Notes: generated by a model not told the origin, from the sequence alone. A DNA stretch of 64,000 nt from Sphaerochaeta halotolerans (GCF_003429665.1 NZ_QUWK01000002.1:1-64000); one strand, 5' to 3'; shown: positions 1 to 8,575, counted from the stretch's first letter. Translations and numbers: made by a program.

Positions 1-2
1 AG

Positions 3-233
3 GTTCCCGTTCTCACAAAGGAGAGCCAGTGTCCCCTTCACCGTCCGTACCTGGTAGTGAAGCTTGAGCAGCATGATGCCCAGTATCGGCAGCAGGTCGT
101 AGCCGAGCCTTCCCCTGCGGTGGCTCCTCTGCAACCTGTGCAATTCGTCGCAAGTGAGCAGGGATTGCACCCCTTGGAAGAAGCTGAGGAACTCATTCTC
201 ACGCTCGCTCGGTCTGCGGAAAAGGCAGGGTGA
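3..233 (+). CDS. C-terminal tail of an unidentified protein (5' end outside window)
   Basis: An open frame runs in from the window edge and ends at TGA 231-233, giving 76 residues. The tail is Gln/Val/Pro/Ala-rich and ends in a charged Leu/Glu helix followed by RSAEKAG. I do not recognise the family; the tail of a transposase is possible but nothing visible proves it. It is followed by a long imperfect inverted repeat (301-357), which fits the end of a transcription unit or of a mobile element. Confidence is limited because only the tail is present. Confidence 0.35.
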   Translation, partial: VPVLTKESQCPLHRPYLVVKLEQHDAQYRQQVVAEPSPAVAPLQPVQFVASEQGLHPLEEAEELILTLARSAEKAG

Positions 234-300
234 AAAGTCTTCATGGGAGAAGAGCAGGGATTGAAGAACCAGGGGGGTTGGTGTAGTATGGTGCATAAGA

Positions 301-357
301 AGGACCTCTTTTGTTTGTTTTGTGTAGTAACTAAACAGTAACAGAAAAAGGTCCTTT
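301..357. terminator. Long imperfect stem-loop, probable terminator
   Basis: The left arm AGGACCTCTTTTGTTTGTTT (301-320) is largely the reverse complement of the right arm ending AAAAAGGTCCT (about 336-357), and the right arm runs directly into a T-run. This reads as a rho-independent terminator for the gene ending at 233. The same repeat could instead be one end of an insertion element; no second copy is seen in this window. Confidence 0.45.
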
Positions 358-735
358 TTTCTATATCCATCATGCAATTATCAGTAAAAACAAGACAGAG
401 CTCTGTCAGTCACATGAGCCAGTAGCAGGTATGGGGTATGTGAGTGGTGGTTTTGTATGTTTATGCATTACGAGGTTCTTGAAAACCTATTTTGCAATTG
501 GCTCTTTACATTTCTAAATTCACAGACTTTGGGTAATTCGATTGGAAACCGGCAGGAAGCTTTCAATGCTCTGGAATCCTGGGGGGTGGTGAGCTTTTGG
601 AGCACGGATGTCTGCAAACTCTTTTAGAGACCGTCGGCAAAGATTTTCGAAAAATTCCCGCTGCATCCCTCACCAACCCGACAGCTAACGGTTATCTCAG
701 AGATTGAACAATACAACAAGCAAACCAGAAAGGCC

Positions 736-1176
736 TTGCTGTCCAAGCTCCATTCCATGGAACCGGTGGACTTTGAAGATGTGGTTTCCCGCCTGCTTAC
801 TGCTATGGGCTTTGAGATGGTTGAAGTTACAAGGTATAGCGGAGATGGAGGAATTGATGTTCGGGGTGTCTTGGTGATCGGTGATGTGGTAAGGATGAAG
901 ATGGCTGTCCAGGCAAAGCGTTGGAAGTACCATGTGCAGGCACCTGCTGTACAGCAAATGAGAGGGTCCCTTGGGGCCCATGAACAAGGACTGATTATCA
1001 CCACGAGTGATTTCAGCAAAGGTGCTAAGAATGAGGCCATCCAAACAGACAAGACACCCATTGCACTCATGAATGGGGAACAGTTGGTTACCTTATTGAT
1101 GGAGTATTCAATTGGTGTAAAAAGCACACCACAGGTCTTGTTTGATCTTGAGGACGGTTCATTGTGTTCTCAGTAA
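736..1176 (+). CDS. Mrr-type restriction endonuclease-like protein, N-terminally truncated or interrupted
   Basis: The visible protein has the Mrr catalytic core (PD-(D/E)xK fold): YSGDGGIDVRG carries the metal-binding Asp and VQAKRWK the QxK half, followed by LIITTSDFS and MNGEQLVTLLMEY, which match the order seen in E. coli Mrr. Mrr enzymes cleave modified or foreign DNA. The start given is a TTG and is doubtful: homologous-looking residues (EIEQYNKQTRKALL) continue upstream in the same frame to 628, where a TAG (625-627) closes it. Above that TAG the frame stays open to an ATG at 463. The gene may therefore be a nonsense-mutated Mrr whose N-terminal recognition domain is lost. The family call is good; activity is doubtful. 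Confidence 0.7.
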   Translation: MLSKLHSMEPVDFEDVVSRLLTAMGFEMVEVTRYSGDGGIDVRGVLVIGDVVRMKMAVQAKRWKYHVQAPAVQQMRGSLGAHEQGLIITTSDFSKGAKNEAIQTDKTPIALMNGEQLVTLLMEYSIGVKSTPQVLFDLEDGSLCSQ

Positions 1177-1730
1177 GAATAGATGGATTAGTGTCTAATC
1201 GATGACTCACGTTTGTGAGAGATAATACTCTATGGTTACAGTATCTTCCAAGTGCCAGTAATTGATGCAGTTATATGGATGATAGATCAGCTATGAATTA
1301 TGAGGGTCAATATTTAGGCATTCCAGGAAGGAAGAAATCGTGTAATGGGACCGACGGTTTCTTTCCTTGATCGCAAAAGAGTGGATCAACAAAGAAAACG
1401 CCGATGTAATGCGCATCTCAGTCAGAACGGTCTAGGGGTACGTTTCCCCGGTTTGATGGATGACCGAAGGCTTTGGGAGGATTATTTTTGCTTTCCTTCT
1501 TTTCACTACGATTTGCTGTCTTTGACCGATCAATAGGCCGATATGGAAAAATTCTGGCAATGATATGGGCATCCATTACCTTTTGTTGAACTATTGGATA
1601 ATTCTTTGATATTGTATATTGATTTTCTTGTCTTTTTGGCTCAAATTATTGAATGGGACTGAAATAGAAAATTCTAATTCAAGAAACCATATCTACCCTG
1701 CTATATAGTAGGTCGTACAAGGAGAATGAA
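1177..1730. other. Intergenic region with no convincing gene
   Basis: The 554 bases between the Mrr-like gene and the radical SAM gene are AT-rich toward the 3' end. A short perfect hairpin, GATTAG-TGT-CTAATC, lies about 16 bases after the Mrr stop. A 63-codon open frame at 1345-1536 lacks a ribosome site and recognisable motifs. The 3' part presumably carries the promoter of the radical SAM gene, but I cannot pick a convincing -35/-10 pair. Confidence 0.5.
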
Positions 1731-3176
1731 ATGGCTACCATTAAACATACTGCAGGTCGCATGGCACTTTCGACCGGAATCGATTATGCAATCAAGCGTG
1801 TTCAAAAAGATCCCGTCAATGGACTTCTGGACATGGTGGAGATGATTGAGAAATATATGCCATCTACCAAGCACGATGCAGTGTATACGAAAACAGGGAA
1901 TGCATTCTCTAATTTTCGGCGTTTCGTGGAGGATCCTTCCTCCAAGTGGGTTCGATATGGTACCTCGCTGTTCACGGATATCGATTCGAAGGTCATGAAA
2001 TCCTTGATTTTGAATCTCGGTTATGAGGCAGGATACAGCGGATTGGAAAAGACTAGGACACTCCGGGACAAGTATCAGTCAAATTTCCCGTGGATCATCC
2101 TGTTTGACCCGACCAGCGCCTGCAACATGCACTGCACCGGATGCTGGGCTGCGGAGTATGGTCATACAAAAAGCCTAACCTACCAGCAGATGGATGACAT
2201 TGTGAATCAGGGTAAGGAGCTAGGTACCTATTTTTACATGATGACTGGCGGTGAACCTTTGGTACGTAAAGCTGACATTGTCAGACTTGCCAGAGACCAT
2301 AAGGACTGCACCTTCGGCATTTTTACCAATGGCACATTGGTGGATGAGAAATTTTGCGACGATATGAAGGAAGTGGGGAATATCTTTCTCAATATCAGTC
2401 TCGAAGGATTTTCCGAGGAGAATGACTCAAGGCGAGGCGAAGGCAATTTCGACATGGTTCTGAAGGCAATGGACATGCTGAAAGCCAAAAAGCTACTCTA
2501 TGGTACGTCAATCTGCTATACTAGCAAGAATTATAAGAGTGTTGTTTCTGATGATTTCCTTGATCTCCTAATCGAAAAAGGTTGCAAGTTCTCTTGGTAC
2601 TTCCACTATATGCCTGTTGGCAACAATGCGTCTCCTGACCTGCTCTTGACACCGAATCAACGTGCTTATATGTATAAGAGAATCCGCGAGATACGCGAAA
2701 TGGACAATCCAAAACAAATATTTCCGCTAGATTTCCAAAATGACGGAGAATTTGTCCATGGTTGTATCGCAGGTGGGAAAAACTATTTGCACATCAATGC
2801 GAACGGCGATGTAGAACCATGCGTGTTCATCCATTATTCGACCGCCAATATCAAGGAAGTTTCTCTGCTCGAGTCGTTGCAGCAACCGTTGTTCAAGGCA
2901 TATTATAAAAACCAAGCGTTCAATGAAAATCACCTTCGGCCATGTCCGATGCTTGAGAATCCTGGATTTCTGGCGAAGATGGTCAAGGAATCCGGCGCAA
3001 AATCAACTGATCTCGAATCGCCTGAAGATGTCGACCATCTGTGCGGAAAGTGCACCGAATATGCAAAGGAATGGGCTCCAGTTGCAAATGAACTGTGGAA
3101 CACTTCCCAGAAAGTCAAGGCCGAAAAGCTTGCCGCCCGAGAGGCGGAGGCTAAGAGTTTTGCACAAGATGCATAA
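1731..3176 (+). CDS. Radical SAM protein with SPASM-like C-terminus
   Basis: This 481-residue protein has a classical radical SAM cluster motif, CNMHCTGC (C131, C135, C138), which binds the [4Fe-4S] that cleaves S-adenosylmethionine, followed by MMTGGEPL, the SAM-binding GGE motif. The C-terminal third has further cysteines (HGCIAGG, VEPCVF, RPCPM, CGKC) in the pattern of SPASM/twitch domains that hold auxiliary Fe-S clusters. An N-terminal extension of about 115 residues precedes the barrel. The start is supported by AAGGAG about 6 bases before ATG 1731. The gene stands alone, with no peptide precursor or partner next to it, so the substrate is unknown. The C-terminal Ala/Glu-rich tail is probably helical. 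Confidence 0.85.
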   Translation: MATIKHTAGRMALSTGIDYAIKRVQKDPVNGLLDMVEMIEKYMPSTKHDAVYTKTGNAFSNFRRFVEDPSSKWVRYGTSLFTDIDSKVMKSLILNLGYEAGYSGLEKTRTLRDKYQSNFPWIILFDPTSACNMHCTGCWAAEYGHTKSLTYQQMDDIVNQGKELGTYFYMMTGGEPLVRKADIVRLARDHKDCTFGIFTNGTLVDEKFCDDMKEVGNIFLNISLEGFSEENDSRRGEGNFDMVLKAMDMLKAKKLLYGTSICYTSKNYKSVVSDDFLDLLIEKGCKFSWYFHYMPVGNNASPDLLLTPNQRAYMYKRIREIREMDNPKQIFPLDFQNDGEFVHGCIAGGKNYLHINANGDVEPCVFIHYSTANIKEVSLLESLQQPLFKAYYKNQAFNENHLRPCPMLENPGFLAKMVKESGAKSTDLESPEDVDHLCGKCTEYAKEWAPVANELWNTSQKVKAEKLAAREAEAKSFAQDA

Positions 3177-3232
3177 CTTTCCATACTTGTCTGATAGTCA
3201 TTGTTCGAGACCAGCTCATTCCCCAACGGAGC

Positions 3233-3360
3233 GAGAGGAAAGGAATCAGCATGATGGTTCCTCTCTGGAGCGAGTTCCGGGAAAACAAGGTGAGATACCC
3301 CGTCCCTTGGGGCGGGAAAGGAGGCAACGCCTCCTGAGTCCATGGCTTGCCCTGGGGTAT
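3233..3360. other. Highly structured intergenic element (candidate ncRNA or repeat remnant)
   Basis: Three nested or adjacent perfect stems occur in 130 bases: GAGAGGAA (3233-3240) with TTCCTCTC (3258-3265); ATACCCC (3295-3301) with GGGGTAT (3354-3360); and inside the latter AGGAGGC-AAC-GCCTCCT (3319-3335). The word GGAGCGAG also occurs twice, about 39 bases apart. No long T-run follows, so this is not a simple terminator. It starts about 55 bases after the radical SAM stop codon. It may be a 3'UTR structure, a small RNA or the relic of a repeat. Confidence 0.4.
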
Positions 3361-3863
3361 TGATACCTTTCATTTGAAGATGAAATGACGCTACTAGAGC
3401 TTTCCTATTTCAAAGTCTGGGATAAGGAGTATCTGAGTAGCCGTTATGGTTTTATTCAATAATTGATGATCCATGAACTACATTGAGCACGTTACCTATC
3501 TTGCTCATACTCCGTGTAAGGCGAAAAGAATCTAGGAAAAGACATCTACAGATTTATGGTTGACATGTCTTTTCTGCATGCCCATACTATCGTTGTAGGG
3601 CAGGAGTCCTACTCATTGCTGGCAAGACCAGTAGTGATTGCGATGATGCAGGGATTGGGCCAAGATACAGTGCCTGCTGAGCTGTGAAGGGTTTGTACGT
3701 ACCGCACCTTGGTTGTAGGAAGTGGTGCCGAAAGGTGGTGCTTACCGAAAGAAACGTACTTCTTGTTGAACCTGAAACTTTGTCTTCTGGTTTTTTTGTT
3801 AACCAAAAGAAATCGCTGATTAGCTTAGGCTGGTTCAGCGGCAAAGCAGCCCCTAAGACAACG
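3361..3863. other. Intergenic region without a supported gene
   Basis: About 500 bases lie between the structured element and the tRNA terminator. The only strong feature is a 10-bp inverted repeat, GAAAAGACAT (3536-3545) with ATGTCTTTTC (3565-3574) and a 19-base loop. Short open frames on both strands overlap each other and lack ribosome sites and motifs. A frame at about 3363-3462 ending in SSRYGFIQ looks faintly protein-like but is too short to call. Confidence 0.45.
3536..3574. repeat. 10-bp perfect inverted repeat
   Basis: GAAAAGACAT and ATGTCTTTTC are separated by 19 bases. It may be a weak terminator or a protein-binding site; no gene is attached to it on either side within 300 bases. 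Confidence 0.4.
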
Positions 3864-3890
3864 AAACCTCCCTGCATTGCAAGGAGGTTT
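3864..3890 (-). terminator. Terminator downstream of the tRNA gene
   Basis: AAACCTCC (3864-3871) pairs with GGAGGTTT (3883-3890) across a short loop, just beyond the 3' end of the minus-strand tRNA. T-rich sequence is present on both sides, so it may work in both directions. Confidence 0.6.
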
Positions 3891-3896
3891 TGTCTT

Positions 3897-3970
3897 TGGG
3901 CCCAGTAGGACTTGAACCTACGACCCACGGATTATGAGTCCGATGCTCTAACCAACTGAGCTATAGGCCC
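3897..3970 (-). tRNA. tRNA with CAU anticodon, tRNA-Ile2-like (or elongator Met)
   Basis: Read on the minus strand the sequence folds as a full cloverleaf: acceptor GGGCCTA with TGGGCCC (one T-G pair), D arm GCTC/GAGC, anticodon loop CTCATAA, T arm GTAGG-TTCAAGT-CCTAC and discriminator A. The anticodon is CAU. The CTCATAA loop and G-C-rich acceptor resemble the lysidine-modified tRNA-Ile2 that reads AUA, but elongator tRNA-Met cannot be excluded by eye. It is not an initiator, since the acceptor is fully paired at position 1. CCA is not encoded. A promoter lies directly upstream and a terminator directly downstream, so it is a single-gene unit. Confidence 0.93.
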
Positions 3971-3983
3971 TAAAGCTGTATGT

Positions 3984-4012
3984 AATCTAAAGGATTTTTG
4001 CAAGAATGTAAA
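3984..4012 (-). promoter_or_regulatory. Promoter of the tRNA gene
   Basis: On the minus strand TTTACA (4007-4012) and TAGATT (3984-3989) are 17 bases apart, and the mature tRNA begins 13 bases after the -10 box. Both boxes match the sigma-70 consensus at four or more positions. Confidence 0.55.
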
Positions 4013-4070
4013 GAATCTTTTCGTTGATATCGGTTAGTCTTATTTATTGTGCTGAAAGCCATGCTTTTCC

Positions 4071-4099
4071 TTGGAAATAAATTGTGCCCATGCTACTAT
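4071..4099 (+). promoter_or_regulatory. Promoter of the barrel-like protein gene
   Basis: TTGGAA (4071-4076) and TACTAT (4094-4099) are separated by exactly 17 bases, 25 bases before the chosen start codon at 4124. It is divergent from the tRNA promoter. Confidence 0.5.
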
Positions 4100-4123
4100 T
4101 ACCGTACTTGGGAGAAGGAGACA

Positions 4124-5230
4124 ATGAGTAAGAAGTATAGAGTGGTATTATGCTTGATTATGCTTATACTGTCTTCCCATAGTGCCTTTGCTTCCTGGAG
4201 TTTTACCTATGACAGTTGGGAAGGGCATCCAAGAATAGGCTCTTCCTTAGTCCCAACCGGTATCCGCTCTGGCGTTACCGGAGACTTGGACCCAATCTTC
4301 TCTGGTTGGGAAACAGACCTTGTCCTCTTAGCCAAAGCAGGCTTTCATGAAAGAGTCCTCTGGCAACACCCTGTGAATGGCTCACTTCTCTCTAGTTCCC
4401 CTCTCTTGTTTGACCTCCTCCAATTCGACTGGACCATAGGAGTCAAACAAAGCCTTGGTTCCAAGCAAAACATCTTTTTGGGGTACCGAGGCTCCTATGA
4501 ACAAGCATTGGACTCCATGATAGAAGGCGATGTATTGGACAGCGGAACAGTCCTGGGCATTAACCCTTGGTTCTCCTCCTATGGAGGAAACACCCTCTAT
4601 GGAGCACTCTCAGGAATTGGAACGAGCTTGGTGCTCAACTATTATTACAACCGGCAAGAAGAACTTCTTGATGGCTTGGCCTTTGAAGGTACCCTCTTCT
4701 TAGGACCCAAGCTTCTGAATACCAATGCATCCTATGCTTCTCTCTCTGCCGAAGGAATAGGTTCTCTCCTGTTGTATGAAGAACTCGATGACAAGAAGCA
4801 CAACCTTTATTCCATCATCCTCCGTAACAGTCTCCAGCTTACCTATACATTGGGCAGTCATATTCCCTTTTCTGTTTTAAAGGAGACCTCTCTTGGAAGC
4901 CTTGTCAGAGGATACGGCTATTGCCAGTACCCTTTGGACGGAGCATTGGCAAACCGGCTCTCCCTCTGCTTCAACGGACCAGAACCCTTTACCAAAGGCT
5001 TCTATCCCCGTCTTGTCCTCTTCTTTGATATTGGTTATGGCTTTGGACAGCTGGTAAACACTTCCATCTCTTCCCAGACGTTTCTCTCCAGCGCTGGGGT
5101 ATCTGTTACCTACTCACTCCTTTCCTACATGGACATAGGTTACCAAATGGCATACCTTATAGTAGGGAGCAACCCCATGCAACCAGGGAAGACCATGGTA
5201 GGGGAGTTGATTGCCCATCTCCGTTACTAG
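4124..5230 (+). CDS. Putative exported outer-membrane barrel-like protein
   Basis: A 368-residue protein of unknown family. The N-terminus [18 protein letters not shown] then AFA is a clear signal peptide with a likely AxA cleavage site, and the mature part is rich in aromatic and Gly/Ser/Leu residues in alternating runs, ending in a Tyr (HLRY), as expected for a spirochaetal outer-membrane barrel. The start at 4124 was preferred to an upstream in-frame one because GGAGAAGGAG lies just before it. The gene is followed 11 bases later by a SEC-C protein and probably shares its transcript. The barrel assignment is an inference from composition only. Confidence 0.7.
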   Translation: MSKKYRVVLCLIMLILSSHSAFASWSFTYDSWEGHPRIGSSLVPTGIRSGVTGDLDPIFSGWETDLVLLAKAGFHERVLWQHPVNGSLLSSSPLLFDLLQFDWTIGVKQSLGSKQNIFLGYRGSYEQALDSMIEGDVLDSGTVLGINPWFSSYGGNTLYGALSGIGTSLVLNYYYNRQEELLDGLAFEGTLFLGPKLLNTNASYASLSAEGIGSLLLYEELDDKKHNLYSIILRNSLQLTYTLGSHIPFSVLKETSLGSLVRGYGYCQYPLDGALANRLSLCFNGPEPFTKGFYPRLVLFFDIGYGFGQLVNTSISSQTFLSSAGVSVTYSLLSYMDIGYQMAYLIVGSNPMQPGKTMVGELIAHLRY

Positions 5231-5241
5231 GTAGGAGCAGT

Positions 5242-6030
5242 ATGGAAATAGTTACACTTACTCTCAATGACAAAGAGTATCAGATAGAAAAGATTGGGAT
5301 ATGTCCTAATCCCGTATGTGACTGTGGCACCATTGAGTTTACGCTCGATGATGCAACTGTAGCCTTGGATGTCACAAGAAAAAGGTTTGTAGATAATCTA
5401 GGAGCGGAGAGAGAAATCTCCCAGAAGGTGGCAGAAACCCTGACCGATGAACAATGGGAGTTCTTGCTTTCTTGGTATCATGAACAGAAGAGTATCATAA
5501 CTGATAACATTGAGGACTATGCTCAACTTTCGTATGACTTCTCACAAATTACCATTGAAGAAGGCAACATCTTTTATGATACAGTCTTTCCCAATGCAGA
5601 TCCCTTTATGTTTGAGCATGAAGGCGCTTTATTCGCTGTAATCGATCAGTACTGCTTGAATCCTGAATGTTCTTGCAAGGAAGTTATTCTATCCTTCTAT
5701 AAAGCAGAGGAAAACATTCAGCAGATGCCACTTATGAATTGCGTATTGGACTATCAGAAAGACCGCTTCCTTCCGCTTGAAGCCGGTGATACCCTTGACC
5801 GGAGGCTTATCGCTTCCTTCATGAAAGCCACACCACACTATGCTCGCATTTATAAAAAACGTCATGCCGGTCTTCGGCTGATGTTCATGAATTATCTACA
5901 AATGATTTTGTCTGAAGAAGAGGTTGAGAAAGATGTTCCTTTTATAGCTCCCCCTCGTGTCGGACGCAATGATCCATGTCCCTGTGGCAGTGGCAAGAAA
6001 TTCAAGAAATGCTGTGGCGCAAACAGGTAA
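5242..6030 (+). CDS. SEC-C zinc-motif protein
   Basis: This 262-residue cytosolic-looking protein ends in [15 protein letters not shown], the SEC-C zinc-binding motif named from the C-terminus of SecA. Two more cysteine groups (NPVCDCG near residue 24 and NPECSC near residue 140) sit in two similar halves (each [17 protein letters not shown] plus a beta-rich stretch), suggesting an internal duplication. SEC-C proteins outside SecA have no settled function and are often linked to ribosome or nucleic-acid binding. GGAG precedes ATG 5242. It follows the barrel-like gene closely, with no obvious functional link. Confidence 0.8.
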   Translation: MEIVTLTLNDKEYQIEKIGICPNPVCDCGTIEFTLDDATVALDVTRKRFVDNLGAEREISQKVAETLTDEQWEFLLSWYHEQKSIITDNIEDYAQLSYDFSQITIEEGNIFYDTVFPNADPFMFEHEGALFAVIDQYCLNPECSCKEVILSFYKAEENIQQMPLMNCVLDYQKDRFLPLEAGDTLDRRLIASFMKATPHYARIYKKRHAGLRLMFMNYLQMILSEEEVEKDVPFIAPPRVGRNDPCPCGSGKKFKKCCGANR

Positions 6031-6232
6031 TCATAGGGCAGGCATAGCAAACTTCCTATCAATCTCACGTAGCCGTAAACCAGGTGGATTATGCACTACA
6101 CTGGGAACTGCCAGGATTGCCATAATCGGGTAGTGGAGAACTCCTGGTTATTGCCACAAATGAGGGGCTGGACATACCGACCGCCTTTGCAAGGTCGCCC
6201 AAAGACAACACACGGCGTCCTGTATGCTTGTG

Positions 6233-6898
6233 TTATCGGTACGGATTGTCCTCACTCTTCTTCAACACATTGCTCTCGGAGAATCCCAATGCTGAGAGTG
6301 CCTGCATTGTCCTTTGCAGCTGATAGGCAGGGATCCACCGGACAGTAAGTCGTACTGCCTTGCTCTCGGGGAGTTGCTCCGCATAAGGCTTCAGCCCTGC
6401 GTTGAGCAGTCTGTCATACTGTGTATAGGCGGTAAGCAGGGAAGAGTAAGCGCCAACCTGGATCTGGTACCACCCGGTATCACCAGCCCGCTTGTATTTT
6501 GACTCTGGAATCTCAGGCTCAAAGATCAGCGTCAGTTCAACATTGGCAACACCTGCTTCGAGCATATCGATCTGTTCTGCGGCTGCTGGGGTCAGGTCGA
6601 TGATCCTTCCATCAACATATGGCCCCCTGTCATTGATCCTGACATCGACACTCCGCCCATTCTTCTTGTTGGTCACCCTGACGATGGTGCCGAACTTCAA
6701 GCTTTTATGGGCGGCCGAAAGGCTGGTAGGGTCGAATGTTTCCCCATTGGCTGTAAGGCTCTCGCTCTTGTCACTGGTGTACCAAGAAGCTATCCCTTTC
6801 TCTATCACCGTTCCTGGTTCAAACTTCGCTTCCTCTTCCGCAAAGAGGAAACTTGAGCAAAGAAGCAGTACCACTAGCAAAGCCATCAATCGTTTCAT
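6233..6898 (-). CDS. rlpA: RlpA-like septal ring protein with SPOR domain
   Basis: About 221 residues. After a signal peptide (MKRLMALLVVLLL, cleaved near FLFA) comes an RlpA double-psi beta-barrel: GIASWYTSDK, a conserved RVTNKKNGRSV and INDRGPYVDGRIIDLT, which contains the Asp of the lytic transglycosylase site. The C-terminal 75 residues (from WYQIQVGAYSS) are a SPOR domain that binds denuded septal peptidoglycan. Together these mark a secreted wall-cleaving protein at division sites. I chose ATG 6896-6898 over the TTG two codons upstream: no ribosome site is seen, and the -10 box ends only 7 bases before this ATG, so the message may be leaderless. Confidence 0.85.
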   Translation of the reverse strand: MKRLMALLVVLLLCSSFLFAEEEAKFEPGTVIEKGIASWYTSDKSESLTANGETFDPTSLSAAHKSLKFGTIVRVTNKKNGRSVDVRINDRGPYVDGRIIDLTPAAAEQIDMLEAGVANVELTLIFEPEIPESKYKRAGDTGWYQIQVGAYSSLLTAYTQYDRLLNAGLKPYAEQLPESKAVRLTVRWIPAYQLQRTMQALSALGFSESNVLKKSEDNPYR

Positions 6899-6905
6899 AC
6901 TCAAG

Positions 6906-6935
6906 AGTATACGCTCTCGCTCTTTGTTTTGGCAA
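6906..6935 (-). promoter_or_regulatory. Promoter of the rlpA-like gene, abutting the start codon
   Basis: On the minus strand TTGCCA (6930-6935) and TATACT (6906-6911) are 18 bases apart. Only 7 bases (CTTGAGT) separate the -10 box from the ATG, which places the expected transcription start at the start codon. Confidence 0.6.
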
Positions 6936-6942
6936 CCAGCAG

Positions 6943-6971
6943 TTGAACTGATGTCAGTGTTTCACTATAAT
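6943..6971 (+). promoter_or_regulatory. Promoter of lysS, abutting the start codon
   Basis: TTGAAC (6943-6948), a 17-base spacer and a perfect TATAAT (6966-6971) lie 8 bases upstream of ATG 6980. The -35 box is only 7 bases from the divergent rlpA -35 box, so the two polymerases would compete or be co-regulated. Confidence 0.75.
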
Positions 6972-6979
6972 CGACGGTT

Positions 6980-8554
6980 ATGAGCGAAAAGAACGTATCT
7001 ACACATTGGGCGGATATATACGCCGACAAGATTATTCGTGAGAAAGGGGAGAAGGAACGCTATACCTGTGCTTCCGGCATTACTCCTTCTGGCACAGTCC
7101 ATATAGGAAACTTCCGGGAGATCATCTCGGTTGAACTGGTGGTGAGAGCTCTTCGTGAGAAAGGGAAAAACGTCCGGTTCATCTACAGCTGGGACGACTA
7201 TGACGTATTCCGGAAAGTTCCCAAGAACATGAGAGATCCAGAGATGCTTGCCACCTACCTCCGAAAGCCCATTACCCTCGTTCCCGATACCCTTGGGCGG
7301 GCTGAGAACTATGCACGTGGCAACGAGCTGGATGTAGAGCGCATTCTTCCCACTGTCGGGGTGGAGCCTGAGTACATCTACCAGGCAGAGCGGTACCGCG
7401 CAGGTGAGTACGCTGAAGGTATGCGTCTCGCCCTGGAGAAACGTGATGAGATTCGCGCCATCCTGAATGAGTTCCGCACTGAACCGTTGGAAAAGAATTG
7501 GTGGCCTATTTCGGTCTTCTCCAACTTCACCGACAAGGATACCACCACCGTACTCGATTGGGACGGAGCGTGGAACATCACCTACCGGGATGATGAAACC
7601 GGTCAGACGGAAACCGTCGACCTCAGAACCACCAGCTGTGCCAAGTTGCCGTGGCGAATTGACTGGCCGATGCGTTGGGCACATGAACAGGTGGACTTTG
7701 AACCTGCAGGGAAGGACCACCACAGTGAAGGCGGTTCCTTCGACACCTCCCGTAAGATGGTCCGGGTATTTGGTGGGGAAGCACCTGTTTCTTTCCAGTA
7801 CGACTTCATCAGCATCAAAGGGCGTGGTGGAAAGATCTCGTCCTCCAGCGGCGAAGTCGTCTCACTTTATGATGTCCTGGAAGTCTATACTCCTGAGGTG
7901 ACACGCTACATGTTCGCCGGAACCCGGCCGAACACAGAGTTTGCCATCTCCTTCGACCTCGATGTCCTGAAGATCTACGAGGACTATGACACCTGTGAAC
8001 GAATCTATTTCGGCCTGCAGGAAGTAAATGAGAAGCGCAAGGCAAAAGAGAAGCGGATCTATGAGCTCAGTCAGGTACATGGCATTCCCTCTGAGCCTAG
8101 CTACCAGATTCCATTCCGCCACCTCTGCAACCTCTTGCAGCTCCATGAAGGGGATATTGAAAGGGCAATTTCAACCTTGGACGAGATGACCGACAGCCAG
8201 AGGGACAGACTCAGAGAGCGCTGCAAGTGTGCCTGGAACTGGATCACCACCTTTGCCCCTGAGGATTTCAAGTATCGCCTGTCCAATGAGAACGACCCTT
8301 TGGTTGAACTCACAGACCAGGAACTGGCTGCTGTACACGCCCTGCGGGAAGTGGTAAAGGTCATGGACCAGATTGAGAACAAAGAGTACACCACTCGCCT
8401 CTATGACTCGGCAAAGGACAACGGTTTGGACACCGGAGCATTTTTCAAGCTTATCTATCGCATTATGATCGGGAAAGACCAGGGACCAAAGCTTGGACCT
8501 TTCCTCCAGACCTGTGGCAAGGAGAAGGTGCTTTCCATCCTGGAACGCTACTAA
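6980..8554 (+). CDS. lysS: Lysyl-tRNA synthetase, class I
   Basis: A 524-residue class I LysRS, which charges tRNA-Lys with lysine. The Rossmann signature HIGN is at residues 41-44 (the HIGH motif) and KISSS at 285-289 (the KMSKS motif). Most bacteria use the unrelated class II LysRS; class I is typical of archaea, spirochaetes and alpha-proteobacteria, so the gene supports the spirochaete assignment. No Shine-Dalgarno precedes ATG 6980, and the perfect TATAAT 8 bases upstream suggests a leaderless message. A rho-independent terminator follows. Confidence 0.96.
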   Translation: MSEKNVSTHWADIYADKIIREKGEKERYTCASGITPSGTVHIGNFREIISVELVVRALREKGKNVRFIYSWDDYDVFRKVPKNMRDPEMLATYLRKPITLVPDTLGRAENYARGNELDVERILPTVGVEPEYIYQAERYRAGEYAEGMRLALEKRDEIRAILNEFRTEPLEKNWWPISVFSNFTDKDTTTVLDWDGAWNITYRDDETGQTETVDLRTTSCAKLPWRIDWPMRWAHEQVDFEPAGKDHHSEGGSFDTSRKMVRVFGGEAPVSFQYDFISIKGRGGKISSSSGEVVSLYDVLEVYTPEVTRYMFAGTRPNTEFAISFDLDVLKIYEDYDTCERIYFGLQEVNEKRKAKEKRIYELSQVHGIPSEPSYQIPFRHLCNLLQLHEGDIERAISTLDEMTDSQRDRLRERCKCAWNWITTFAPEDFKYRLSNENDPLVELTDQELAAVHALREVVKVMDQIENKEYTTRLYDSAKDNGLDTGAFFKLIYRIMIGKDQGPKLGPFLQTCGKEKVLSILERY

Positions 8555-8575
8555 GTTCGTTGGATTTTTGTTGGG

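Noticed and set aside
38-373. 111-codon minus-strand frame at the window start
   Set aside because: It runs antisense to the partial plus-strand protein, has Ser/Cys-rich nonsense composition and starts inside the terminator hairpin.
1345-1536. 63-codon plus-strand frame with a faint helix-turn-helix-like stretch in another frame
   Set aside because: No ribosome site, no motif, and the transposase-like reading is broken by stops; too weak to call.
3587-3928. Overlapping frames on both strands before the tRNA
   Set aside because: They run into the tRNA and its terminator and share no features of real proteins.
6031-6232. Minus-strand sequence after the rlpA stop resembling the C-terminus of a uroporphyrinogen methyltransferase (VLSLGDLAKAVGMSSPSF)
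   Set aside because: Only about 25 suggestive residues with stops soon after; may be chance or a relic, and no such gene is nearby.
6091-6348. 85-codon plus-strand frame after the SEC-C gene
   Set aside because: Overlaps the rlpA-like gene antisense and has no ribosome site or homologous look.
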